From: Tomocerus qinae
Taxonomy: Eukaryota; Arthropoda; Collembola; Entomobryomorpha; Tomoceridae
DNA: 64,000 nucleotides
Direction of reading: 5' to 3'
NCBI GenBank assembly: GCA_020055645.1
Contig: CM034546.1
Span: 15,066,001-15,130,000 of the forward strand
Position numbers and translations under genes: made by a program. The notes beneath the pieces were generated by a model that was not told the origin of the DNA, made no database searches, and worked only from the letters and a program-made list of their open reading frames with translations. Positions 11,323 to 21,030 of this stretch are shown here, piece after piece. How positions within the stretch are numbered: the stretch's first letter is position 1; each line of letters starts with the position of its first letter.

Positions 11323-11510
11323 ATTACATATAATCGTAATCAAGGTAGGTAAAATTTTAGATTGTTAAGGTGATATTATGGCATAAAATTTCATGCTCGA
11401 AAAACTTGATTTTTTGCAACCACATAAGAGGCCTTTGACCCCTGCAGTTACCTTATGTCGCGTACCTTCAATCTAAAATTTTACTTACTTTGCTTGTAAT
11501 ATTACATATT
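11323..11510. repeat. MITE-like inverted repeat, about 43-bp arms
   Basis: The left arm (about 11323-11370) and right arm (about 11466-11510) are inverted copies, identical over GTAAAATTTTAGATTG and diverged further out, with an unrelated centre of about 95 bp. No clear TSD could be assigned. Confidence 0.6.
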
Positions 11511-11630
11511 AGATATAAACTCAATGTTTACTGTCTTCTACTAGTAGACTTATACCCTTCACACTTTACTTTAAGTTGCTTTTCTCTAAACAAAAAAGTA
11601 GGACGTTACATAGTGTGATTGTTCTGTGGG

Positions 11631-11706
11631 ATTGTCCATCAAATCCTTCCACTGCTTGAAAGAGTAGGCCTACTCTTTCAAGCAGGGGAAGGATTTGATG
11701 GACAAT
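11631..11706. repeat. 76-bp near-perfect palindrome
   Basis: The two 38-nt halves are reverse complements with a single mismatch pair and no loop; the centre is AGGCCT. Such a structure would extrude as a cruciform or form a long hairpin RNA. It is not obviously part of a larger element. Confidence 0.9.
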
Positions 11707-11849
11707 TTCTCTGCGTTCTAACTTTCTAACTCATTCAACTGCCGAACATCGTAAGGCGCCAAGTTCGAATGAGTATTGATTTTCTAACCACATCCAGATG
11801 AATATTGAATTAGTCGTCATTTTCTCTGTTTGTCTGGCGGGCGAAGACT

Positions 11850-12049
11850 ATGGCACAAGCACGTATTTAGTAGGGGGGCGGGGGGGGCGCAGCGCCCCCC
11901 CTAAATCAGAGAAAAAGAGAATTTTTTTCTCAAAATAGGCTTAAAATTGCAAAAAATTTTCGCGCTTGGCGCGAATATGTCTTATTTTTGGTATTATTTT
12001 AGCTTCCGCCCCCCCTTGAACAAATTTCTAGATACGTGCCTATGGCACA
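11850..12049. mobile_element. 184-bp hAT-like MITE (G-run family) with 8-bp TSD
   Basis: The element at 11858-12041 starts AGCACGTATTTAG and ends CTAGATACGTGCCT. It is flanked by the perfect 8-bp duplication ATGGCACA (11850-11857 and 12042-12049). Inside the ends are a G-run and a C-run that can pair, and a TTCGCGC-type palindrome in the centre. The same family occurs at 40184-40359 and, more diverged, at 60098-60342. Confidence 0.85.
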
Positions 12050-12788
12050 CCAAACATTAATTAATTTAGTTCCTGCCAAATGTATTTTTGCGTCGTCTCT
12101 TACTTTGGATATGACTGCAGACAAAAATTAACTAATTCAGTTCCTTCTAAAAGTATTTTTAAGCTTAGAAGGTATTTTAGGTATTTTTCTTAGCTAAATA
12201 GGTATTTTCCTTGGATTATGCAAATAGTCTACTTCATTGAGCAATTAACAAAATACAGAAAACCGAGTAAATGTTTATTTTGAGTCTGCATGGTATAGTT
12301 TTTGGTTTGTTGAGGTCAGAGTTCTACAAGCCAGTATTTTTACATTTTGCCCACCCATCCGGGCAGACGATGCAAAAGTACCTAAAATACAAAAATTTAC
12401 GCCAATGTACAATAATACAATTAAATAGCATAATGCGTTATTGCATTGGGGAAATAATTGGCTGTTCAAATTCTACAATTTTACAATAATTAAAACAGTA
12501 ACAGTGAGGTTATATACTTGGCAATAGGCCCGTTTTTGCGGCGCCCTGGACGGCATATCTTATCTACACGCAAAAAAATGTTGGTTGCAACCAGTTGTGG
12601 AAAATCAATCTCACTCAAGGTTTCGATTATTTGCCACAACTGGGTATTATTTTTTACCTAATAAGGTTGAACAAATCAAAGTTTTGTTCAGTCAATGTTT
12701 TAACATCAATAGTTGATAACAGTTTGCACAATTGTTGGGCTCCCTGATGTTGTTATTTATATAGGGGTATTTCACCACCATACAACAC
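12050..12788. repeat. gene-free, with a relic related to the 42 kb hAT-like element
   Basis: At about 12316-12400 a CAGAGTTCTACAAGCCAG start is followed by TTTTGCCCACCCATCCGGG and then CAAAAGTACCT, closely resembling the interior of the complete element at 42090-42357. The right end is not seen, so this copy is truncated. From 12586 to 12655 there is also an AACCAGTTGTGG / CCACAACTGGG hairpin. No coding sequence. Confidence 0.45.
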
Positions 12789-12862
12789 TAGTGCATTGGT
12801 AGTGTAGTGGTTAGGGTGACGCACTGATACATGATAGAGCATTGGATCGATTCGTACCTGCT
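12789..12862 (+). ncRNA. tRNA-like (pol III box A/box B) sequence, probable SINE head
   Basis: TAGTGTAGTGG at 12800-12810 fits box A, and GGATCGATTCG at 12844-12854 fits box B, spaced 34 nt apart as in a tRNA gene. The first part resembles the 5' half of Asp- or Glu-type tRNAs. The acceptor stem does not pair well and no CCA-adjacent end is seen, so it is a tRNA-derived repeat rather than a functional tRNA. The A+T-rich sequence to about 13080, with repeated TTGATTAA words, may be the SINE body. Confidence 0.5.
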
Positions 12863-13161
12863 TGCAAAAACAGATACAAGGGTTGATTAAAGTTTTACTT
12901 TTGTTGATTAAATTTTAATCAACTATCGAGGGATCGTTTACTCAACTATTGGATAAACTTTACTTTAAGTGTTGAGTAGAAGATTTAAACAACCCCCTTG
13001 TGCAACAATTGCGCTCTAGTTAGCGAGGGTGGTTTTTAACTCAAAGATTGAGCATAGTTAATACAAGGTTGTGCTGAATATACTCTATTTTATTAAGAGT
13101 GTATAGTATGTCGTCCACCTCTTATAACAGAGGTTATATACAATGCAAAGTTCATTAGGTA

Positions 13162-13167
13162 TTTATT
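13162..13167 (-). terminator. polyadenylation signal AATAAA
   Basis: On the minus strand AATAAA lies about 37 nt beyond the stop codon of the receptor-like gene at 13204, a suitable place for 3' end formation. Confidence 0.5.
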
Positions 13168-13203
13168 AAACTACACGACATCAAATTTGTAAAGAAATTA
13201 CAA

Positions 13204-15702
13204 TCAATGGTTGCAGCACAAAGTCTTTGTGCGCCGTTTAAAACGATTTATACATTGAAATGTGTGTAAAAATTGGTGAAAATTGGTAATGTAATTTTTA
13301 ATGACTGATTTAAAGTTCTTGTAGCCTTTGACAATTGTAACACGAAAGGCAACCATCTTGCGTTTTATATCCTTTCGAATCTCCCATAAGAAAGCTACAG
13401 TAAATACTGAAGCGATAGATGCAGCAATATAAAATATGGTCGAAATATTTGAATTGTAAAATGTTAACGGGCGAGGGGGCCTTTTTCCCCAACAATTTTT
13501 GCATCTAGTATGATTAAAATACTTAAAATGATCCAACCATAAGTGGTAAAGCCCGGAGTGACTCAGAGTAAAAATGTTTTGCTTCAGAAAAGAAGTGAGC
13601 AGAGGCATCTTCTCGCTTTCAAATCCAAAATAAATAGGGAGCGGTAGAAAAGCGTTATCTTCTGTTCCATAATATAGTTGGTTTTTAGGCTTAAAACCTC
13701 CATTTTCTGGATTCCAATATGAGTCATTCAGTACTCGATGTAAAATAGAACTTCTAAGAATCAGGACTGAGTTATTACATTGAGCTATCCATTTCTGAGG
13801 AGTGTTTGTGTAAGGGAATCCCACAGGAAATCTCATGGTTTTATTCATTTTTTGAATTAGGTTAGCCATTTTATTGTTTCTCATATTTATATACATCTTG
13901 TGAAACCTCATAACCCAATTTCTTAATTTAAATGGACTTAAATAATCTTGGAACGGATAAGAAGACAGGTAAAACTGAAGGGCTAATTCCACTATATTAG
14001 GCCTTTCATCTTGAAAATATGGCGAATTGCGCATATTCAGACCCACGCACTCATCATAATGTGCGAAAGTGCCATTGACTTCATGACAGTAGTAGTAATG
14101 TAGAACTGTTTTTTGTTGAAACAAAGACAATTCAAAGGGATGGAATTCACTAGCGCCCATAAGTTCTCCAAATGCAGTAAATCCAGATAGATTTGCCAAA
14201 TGTTCAATAGACTCAATTTTCTTAACAGGACGTGGCTGAACTAGATCAGTAATGACAATTCCCTTGTAGGAATTTGTTATTACGACGAACATTAACAGCA
14301 ATGGACCAATTACCAATTTAAACCAGACGGATTTACCTATCTTGCCTGAAAGGGAATAACTGACTTCCAACAAATATGCATAACAAATCATGATGAATGG
14401 AATGCTTTGGTCCCCTTTACAATGTAAAACTCCATGAACGAAAGCAAGTACAAAACTGACTGAGAGGATTATAGCCAGCCAGGCATATGGTTCAAATGGT
14501 CGAATGTATCCATAGAAGGAGAGAATCTCGTCTTCCAGCACGACGCAGGAAATGAAATTGAAAGACTCTGTCATTGTTGGAATTATAATGTGGTTTGGAT
14601 GGTAAATTATTTTGTAAAGTGGATCTACTTGGAAAAGTAATTCAACCAAGTATGTTTTTTCATGATAGTAAAAACACGATGAAAATGCTGCATTTGCAAT
14701 GAACATCGTTGAGTTGGGGAAATTTTCAAATATGATTGAAAAGATCGGAAAGGAAAGGCTATCCTCTTTTAGAAAGATATAATTTTTTAAAGATGCATGT
14801 TCTAACGGACTTCCACAATAACGGTCAGAGTTTTTAAAGCTACGAACATTTGGATCTATAACTTGCAACAAAAATGTATTTCCAAAACTGCTCTTCTTCA
14901 TGAAATTTTGTATCGCCAACGCACGTAGAGATTGCTTAAAGCATTTTATCCCTGAGCATATTGATATAATATTATAATGGAATGGAAACTTGTGTTTATT
15001 ACTCAATTCTGCTTGAGGGCAAATGAAATATACTGATTGATTTTCCTTATCCGAATAAGGTAAGAAAAACCAAGGTTTTGAAAGAAGTAGACGATGAACC
15101 AATCTTCCCTGGTATTTGTGATTAATAATGGTGTGCACGAATGAATTCGGATTAGATTTAATCGAATTCAAAAGTCCTTCATCAATAAGCATGTAAACAG
15201 CAGAATGTTCTCCAAAATTGTACCGCTTTCGTTGGAATATAACAGAACTTCTGCGTTGAATTTCTTCCTCAAGGGAAACTTCACTGATATGAATAATTAG
15301 CATCTTATCCAATAATAATCTTCGATCAAAATTGACAAAGATATGTACCACACAAACTAGACGGCCTGTTTGATACGGGATTTGTATACTTAAGTTATTT
15401 CTCTTGTATTCTAACTCACATTTTGTAAACAAATTTGCTGCGGCCCACTCATGTTCAAGGATATAATCACTCCTTGGATTGCAATAATTTTCTTTGTCCT
15501 GAAATTTAAACTTTGTAATTACGAAAGGGATATTAATATGTTGTACTTCTGTAGCTAAAGAATCTTCTCGTAAAGAGGTTACAATATTTTGTTGCCATAT
15601 TAAATTAATATAGCAGTCTTTCTCCAACTTCACAACTTCTGATAGCTTCCATCCTCGTGAAATCGCGGCGATCAAAAGCAGAATCAGAAAATGATAATTC
15701 AT
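13204..15702 (-). CDS. ionotropic-receptor-like membrane protein (iGluR-related), single exon
   Basis: An 832-residue intact open frame from the ATG at 15702-15700. The frame is open 16 codons further upstream, but this Met starts a good signal peptide (hydrophobic to about residue 18). A long extracellular N-terminal region is followed by a membrane helix at about 405-425, a second hydrophobic pore/helix region at about 435-480 that ends in N-S-Y-K-G-I-V-I, then P-R-P-V-K-K-I-E-S-I-E-H-L, which sits where iGluR/IR proteins carry the post-M3 linker into the S2 ligand lobe. A last helix lies at about 755-778 with a short basic cytoplasmic tail. This order (N-terminal region, M1, pore, M2/M3, S2, M4) is that of ionotropic receptors used in chemosensation. 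The SYTANLAAF-type gate is strongly altered, so it is a divergent IR or IR-like protein. Paralogues lie at 16195, 20836 and 61844. Confidence 0.75.
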   Translation of the reverse strand: MNYHFLILLLIAAISRGWKLSEVVKLEKDCYINLIWQQNIVTSLREDSLATEVQHINIPFVITKFKFQDKENYCNPRSDYILEHEWAAANLFTKCELEYKRNNLSIQIPYQTGRLVCVVHIFVNFDRRLLLDKMLIIHISEVSLEEEIQRRSSVIFQRKRYNFGEHSAVYMLIDEGLLNSIKSNPNSFVHTIINHKYQGRLVHRLLLSKPWFFLPYSDKENQSVYFICPQAELSNKHKFPFHYNIISICSGIKCFKQSLRALAIQNFMKKSSFGNTFLLQVIDPNVRSFKNSDRYCGSPLEHASLKNYIFLKEDSLSFPIFSIIFENFPNSTMFIANAAFSSCFYYHEKTYLVELLFQVDPLYKIIYHPNHIIIPTMTESFNFISCVVLEDEILSFYGYIRPFEPYAWLAIILSVSFVLAFVHGVLHCKGDQSIPFIMICYAYLLEVSYSLSGKIGKSVWFKLVIGPLLLMFVVITNSYKGIVITDLVQPRPVKKIESIEHLANLSGFTAFGELMGASEFHPFELSLFQQKTVLHYYYCHEVNGTFAHYDECVGLNMRNSPYFQDERPNIVELALQFYLSSYPFQDYLSPFKLRNWVMRFHKMYINMRNNKMANLIQKMNKTMRFPVGFPYTNTPQKWIAQCNNSVLILRSSILHRVLNDSYWNPENGGFKPKNQLYYGTEDNAFLPLPIYFGFESEKMPLLTSFLKQNIFTLSHSGLYHLWLDHFKYFNHTRCKNCWGKRPPRPLTFYNSNISTIFYIAASIASVFTVAFLWEIRKDIKRKMVAFRVTIVKGYKNFKSVIKNYITNFHQFLHTFQCINRFKRRTKTLCCNH

Positions 15703-16194
15703 TTTATATGTAGACTTTCTACAAACAAAGATTACGTATTTTAATGACAATAATGAATTTTAATCTGAAGGCTATATTCTATCGGTTACCGTCCAAGGTT
15801 AGTACCAAAAATTATACCCAACAATGCTAAATAAAATTTTATGGTCATTAAGCCGTCACCCCATCGATATCGAGAAAGGAAACACAATCACTTTATTTGC
15901 TACCTACTTAAACTTAAACTCAACTCAACTTAAACTGTCCAGTTTAAGTTGGACTAAAGCTTAACCTAATCGAAAATATTTGATACTCTCAAAATTTTGT
16001 AAAGTCTCAAAATAATCCCAAACTATACTCACAAGCTTTCGAAATGGCTAAGTAAGTGTCTTGAAGACTTTAGTCGAACTCAATTACTTCTGGATTTATT
16101 GCAATAATTCCTTATGTTTCAAATGTTAAATTGTAGCACTGGCGGCCCAAGCCCAAACAAGTCACTGGCTGTCTGTTTTGGTGCTTATATTTTA
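15703..16194. other. intergenic 5' flank of the IR-like gene
   Basis: No coding sequence. It separates the intact IR-like gene from its truncated neighbour and probably holds the minus-strand promoter, but no clear TATA or initiator can be fixed. Confidence 0.4.
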
Positions 16195-16440
16195 TTATAT
16201 AGCGACTACGTATAAAGCTGTTAACTGTGGGTTATTGGTTAACGAAAGGCCTTTTTTCTGGTTTTGGACAATCTCTTGAACTTCATCATTTAACGAATCT
16301 TCTCGGAGAGTGATAATATTATTTTTCTGCCATATCATCAAATTTACATAACAGTCTCGTTTTAATTGCACCACCTCGGAAAATGTCCACCCTAAGGGTA
16401 TTGACAATAAAAAGTACAAAGAAATAATAAAACATTTTAA
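16195..16440 (-). pseudogene. truncated N-terminal relic of the IR-like family
   Basis: The minus strand encodes a hydrophobic leader followed by G-W-x-x-S-E-V-V-x-L-x-x-D-C-Y-x-N and then E-D-S-L-x-x-E-V-Q-E-I, matching the N terminus of the IR-like genes at 13204 and 61844. Similarity ends near 16265, and the frame closes at 16195. There is no in-frame ATG: the position where the paralogue has its Met reads TTA, and the nearest ATG (16435) is out of frame. This is a 5' fragment left by a partial duplication or deletion, lying head to tail with the intact copy. Confidence 0.75.
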
Positions 16441-17032
16441 TTATTTTTTGCACTATTCCTATTAATAATTATGTACTATGTACGTCACTCTTTAATGCAG
16501 TAAACTTTGCATTTGTTTTGAGTAATGTTTTTGAGTGCCCGATTTAATTCCATTTAGTATTGTGAATTTTCTTCTAATGTTTCACTACGCTGATAGTTTA
16601 CAGAAAGATAATAAATAAGATCTTGGTAAATGTGTCGTATACTTTATGACCACAATTATTTTCTTCTGGTGCAGTTTTCTTTGATTTTAAAAGGTAAAAC
16701 CAACAACACTAAAAATAATGTGAATATGTTAATTTGAATGAAATTTAGTAGCCTTATAACAACTTCCGCTGTAGTATCTAGTAACTAGTACAGCAAAATT
16801 GACATTGACATGGATTTTGGCAAAGTTTGGCAGCCAACTTATACCCACAGTTGATCAGCCTAGACTGAATGTCATTGGCTAAGATGACAAGCCATTTCTA
16901 AAGGTTGAAGAAAATAGCGAAAGGAAACTATTGGTCAAATGAGTATTATAAATCTATTAGTTTCATTTTTTTATTGAAATTTCATTTTCCAATATCATTA
17001 TGCTAAATAAATCACAATATAATATTACGCTT
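16441..17032. other. intergenic, nothing recognised
   Basis: AT-rich sequence between the truncated receptor relic and the 17041 transposon; no coding signal or repeat structure seen. Confidence 0.4.
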
Positions 17033-17961
17033 ATTAAATCGGTGTTAGGCGAAGTGGCACCACGGACAACTGGCACCATGGTAAGTGGCACCAAGGACAA
17101 CTGGCACAAAAGGGGGAGGAGCCAGCGAATATAAGCCGAGGCTAATACTCGATGTCTTCTCTCGCGTCAAAACCTCCGTTCAATATCGTCAATATCACAT
17201 AGTTATAATAGTGTATAATCACTTTTTAAGCCACCCGTCACTATTTTTGCCTTTTTTCTAACCTAACCTAATAAAAATGAATATAATAAATGTTTGGTTG
17301 TTTCAATTTTATTATGTTAGGTCAAAAAAGAGGCAAATAGTGACTAGTTTTGAAAATACTTAGAAATTTGTTGCCTGATTTTTACATTGGGAAAAAACTT
17401 AGAAAATGTTCGATTACTGCGTCCCGTTTGCAGCAACCCAACCGGAATTAGCATAGGCACTTTGTGACGGTCTTAGCATGGGGATTTAGCTTGTAGGCAC
17501 TTTGTGACGGTCTTAGCATGGGGATTTAGCTTGTAGGCACTTTGTGACGGTCTTAGCATGGAGATTTAGGTTGTAGGCACTTTGTGACGGTCTTAGCATG
17601 GGGATTAAGCTTGTAGGCACTTTGTGACGGTCTTAGCATGGGGAAATGGTAATTGTTAATTTCGCTGTAATTGTAACACTGTCACAATAGTCGACAAGTG
17701 CCATATAAAGAAGATGAGATGATGATACCAGAAGGAAACATCTAAAGATGCAGATGCTGCGTAAAGGTTACGTTATAATTCTAAAACGTGGGGTGGACAC
17801 AATGTGAAGTCGTAGCACAGGGCTTGAAGGGGGAAGAAAATATCGAGTATTAGCCTCGGCTTATATTCGCTGGCTCCTCCCCTTTTTGTGCCAGTTGTCC
17901 ATGGTGCCACTTACCATGGTGCCACTTTCCATGGTGCCACTTAGCCGGACACGATTAAATC
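17033..17961. mobile_element. 913-bp non-autonomous DNA transposon with about 110-bp TIRs and 8-bp TSD
   Basis: The element at 17041-17953 has long terminal inverted repeats (left to about 17155, right from about 17838) that themselves contain repeated 'GTGGCACCA' and 'ACAACTGGCAC' words. The perfect 8-bp duplication ATTAAATC flanks it (17033-17040 and 17954-17961). The interior holds a fold-back core at about 17216-17455 and a 40-bp tandem array. No transposase is encoded. The 8-bp duplication suggests hAT, while the long TIRs resemble Mutator-like elements. Confidence 0.9.
17458..17645. repeat. 40-bp tandem repeat, about 4.7 copies
   Basis: Units beginning CACTTTGTGACGGTCTTAGC start at 17458, 17498, 17538, 17578 and 17618. 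They differ by only a few substitutions, so the expansion is recent. The array lies wholly inside the 17041-17953 transposon. Confidence 0.95.
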
Positions 17962-19544
17962 ATTCAGTGGATGTGGAACTTCATATTGTTTCAGTATTTC
18001 TAGTACAAGGGCTTGTGATTATTGGTTGTAGCTAGTATTTTTTATACAAATTGAGTTTGGTTTTATGACTCGTAAATTTTGATTCGCTCCCCCCAATTTG
18101 GAAGCTTCAACTTGTCGGTTATGGTACTCCTTTGATTCTCGAAGTTTAAGTAAAGAAATGAATCTTCTGTCATAAACACTCAGAATGGATAGTCAATAAA
18201 TGGTCATAAAGTAGCTACTGCTACATACTCAATTAAAAATTTCTAAAAGGTTTACGTGATATACTTAAAATAGCGTGTGTGCCACCGAAACACTTTAATT
18301 TAATTGAGGTCTATCGGATTAATTTAATTGAGTGTATGTATGTCATTAGCAATTAGTTTACTTCCAATTGGTCATGGAAAGCATAAAAACATTAGCATAA
18401 AAAATAAATCCTTGTTCTGTGCAAATATTGAAATAAAAAATGGAGAAAACATTTTAAAATAATCTTCCGATATAAAAATGTGCACATATTTACGGATATA
18501 CAAAAAGTTTAACGAATAGCTACAAATGTTTTGACGAAATCATTTCTATTGCATTTTCAATTACTTTGAGTTTTCGAAGTAATGAATTCCAATGAAATGC
18601 GAATTTCAACGGCGCAGATAAAAATACATTAATAGTTATACCACAGATATTTATTAATTACTATAGAAAATAGCTTTTTTGGTGCTTTATTAAAACTGCT
18701 CAGGTACTAAAATAATTATTAACACAGTTTGTTCAATACGTGGCATTTTAGGAATTCTAGTATTCCGCAAGGACGCCATCATACATTCCTGACTAGTGGA
18801 CCTTTATTGACGAAAAATTAATTTCTAGTAAGTAGTTGGCTCTCTTCCTTGTTTTCACCTAATAATTTATTTTTGAATAAAATTACGAAAAAATTGGTAT
18901 GCTTTGCTTATCTAGATGGGACTGTTTGTTTTATAAAAAATCCAATAAACTCATCACTTTTTGAATAAAGCGGGCATAGGGTTTTGTGCCAAACATCCCC
19001 AACCCATAAAAAACACTACCCACAAACTTGGCCTATATATACAGGTATCTATATATCTGTCTACCAATTTCTTCGTGTATTAATTTTATGATTTTATGAA
19101 CAAAATTTTTGGAATATATCTCCAGATTCGGGTAAATTAGTCGCATCCACTAACTAGAGTAGTAAATAACTGTTGATCTCTATATTGGAAAGTGTGATTT
19201 GGCAGCCTATTATACAATATCTTATACTTATTTTGACTTTTGTCTATTTTCCCCATTTTATTCCATCCAGTTTTACTTTTATGACTTTCTTCTAGCCTAC
19301 ATTGTGTTAATAATACAGATTATTGCATTTGCCATGGGGAAAAATTCCAACATGCTTGAGACTGATAGTTTTCCTTGTTCACTGGAAACTATATAGTGTC
19401 ACGCAATTTGCCAAATCAAATATGTTATTCTAATTAATTAAACTGATGAGAAATCCGTTTCGCCAACTCGCAAAGCTTTTTATAGAGAATTATTGTTATA
19501 TAGGCTTGCTAATAATCAGTCTTATATTTCTGTACCAAAACGGG
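17962..19544. other. intergenic, nothing recognised
   Basis: A 1.6-kb AT-rich stretch without convincing open frames, inverted repeats or tails. A 65-codon hydrophobic frame at 19199 does not start with ATG and looks like chance. Confidence 0.4.
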
Positions 19545-20280
19545 AATGTATGTATGTATGTATGTATTATAAGGGGTTGTCATCAGCCTATTGAGTAGAA
19601 CTGACGACAAGGGCGCAGGCCGCATGTACGGGCCTATTGCCAACTCCCCTGGCGACAACTTTGATTCCCGGCAGGCTCTGCCACACCATACCAGTGCTTA
19701 GATATGGCGTTTTAGCAGCAGCACCTGCCACCACAAAATAAAATAAGAAAAGAACGAAATTGGGCACCCCGCCCCACCTACCTCATCTTGCGGTCCAGGG
19801 GGATTGGGATTCTAGGGTTCCTTTGAGCCCCCTATTCTCCGGTTCTGGCAGTTCTTGCTTCCACGTCGGCAGTATACCTGCTGCTTTGGGAAGTGCTTAC
19901 TCATAATGATCCCCACTTACGCACGTAAATGGAGTACGTTGAGACAGGTTGGCTCTGCAGCTCCCCATCTCTTTCATGCAGTCCTCATTTCTGAGTACTG
20001 ATTCCTGGACACGGTTGGCTTGTGTCCTAGGATTTCAATGGGAGCCATCAAATAGCCCCACCCGAAACCAAGAGAGAGGCCAGGCGGCGGCTATACACGG
20101 CGGTATGGTAAGGCACCCCGGGGAAAGAGCCAATGTGAGACCCCCGGTACAGACTCCCCAATCCGCGGCAGTCCCCCCCGCATGACCACGCCCACAATCC
20201 CGAGTAGCACCACCCGACACCCCCATTAAAATCCACCCGCATCAATTAAAAACGAATAAAATTTTTACCGTGCATGAGGC
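19545..20280 (-). mobile_element. GC-rich retroelement fragment with (TACA)n tail on the minus strand
   Basis: A 700-bp block much richer in GC than its flanks ends, on the minus strand, in about five TACA units at 19547-19567. A short tetranucleotide tail joined directly to unique-looking sequence is typical of a 5'-truncated LINE or a SINE. Short overlapping frames on both strands give no recognisable protein. No TSD was identified, so class and limits are uncertain. Confidence 0.4.
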
Positions 20281-20835
20281 TGGGTGTATGAATTATGGGC
20301 AGAGTGCAGTGGCGCAATGCATCATCGTCTCATGCCCAACATCACACACACAACACAGTCTCGAGTTCATGATGTTGATACATGAACAACTTGAGAAAAA
20401 TGTTGGTTATGTTTCATTCCAGAAAGGCGGCCCTGCGACATCTTGTGGTCACTGTCAACAAGTAGCACATTACTCTGAGTGCCCCCGAGATGGCGCAGTG
20501 CCGAAGTTCCCAGCAATGACCATGAACCTAATAAAACGAAAAATTTTGTTTTCTTCACTGCACAATTAATGGTAAATTAAATACGATAAAGTAAAACCAC
20601 AAGTTGGACCACTTACCTGAGGTACAGCCTTACAGTTTTACACTTTTGAAAATGCCTGGAAAATCCTAAAAATAGGAATTTCCAGGCATTTTCTTCAATC
20701 GACGGACACGGTAAAAACCCAGATGTGCCTGGTTCAAACGCCCGCGCCAATCACCAAAAGGGGAAACAAGAAATCGAACGGCACAGTTGAAACTTGTATG
20801 GTTCCATGTTCCCTTGTTTGTACTCATTGTCGCGT

Positions 20836-21030
20836 ATAGGATGGCAATGGAACTTGTCTGGCGTAATGGAATTAGAGAAAGGCTTGGAAATTGGATTGGA
20901 AATTAATAATATGGCAGCACAATACTATAGCCACTCAGGAGAAGATCAATTAGCAAAAGAAGTACAGTCGATTGCTGCTCGTTTTGCACTCTTAAAACAT
21001 ACCGTTAAAAATCCAGACCGTAAACCTTAA
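20836..21030 (+). pseudogene. diverged N-terminal relic of the IR-like family
   Basis: A 65-codon stretch shows G-W-x-W-N-L-S-G-V-x-E-L-E-K followed by E-D-Q-L-A-K-E-V-Q-S-I, in the order and spacing of the IR-like N terminus (G-W-K-L-S-E-V-V-K-L-E-K ... E-D-S-L-A-T-E-V-Q). The cysteine after the first block is lost and the frame stops at 21030. It is on the opposite strand to the 13204 copy. Similarity is weak, so this is a probable rather than certain relic. Confidence 0.45.

Noticed and set aside
12789..12862. Functional tRNA gene
   Set aside because: Box A and B fit, but acceptor and anticodon arms do not pair adequately; better read as a tRNA-derived repeat.
17458..17645. Regularly spaced repeats considered as a CRISPR array
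   Set aside because: Units are contiguous 40-bp tandem copies without variable spacers, inside a eukaryotic transposon.
19949..20245. Overlapping frames on both strands in the GC-rich block
   Set aside because: High GC lowers stop frequency; no recognisable motif, and the block looks like an untranslated part of a retroelement.
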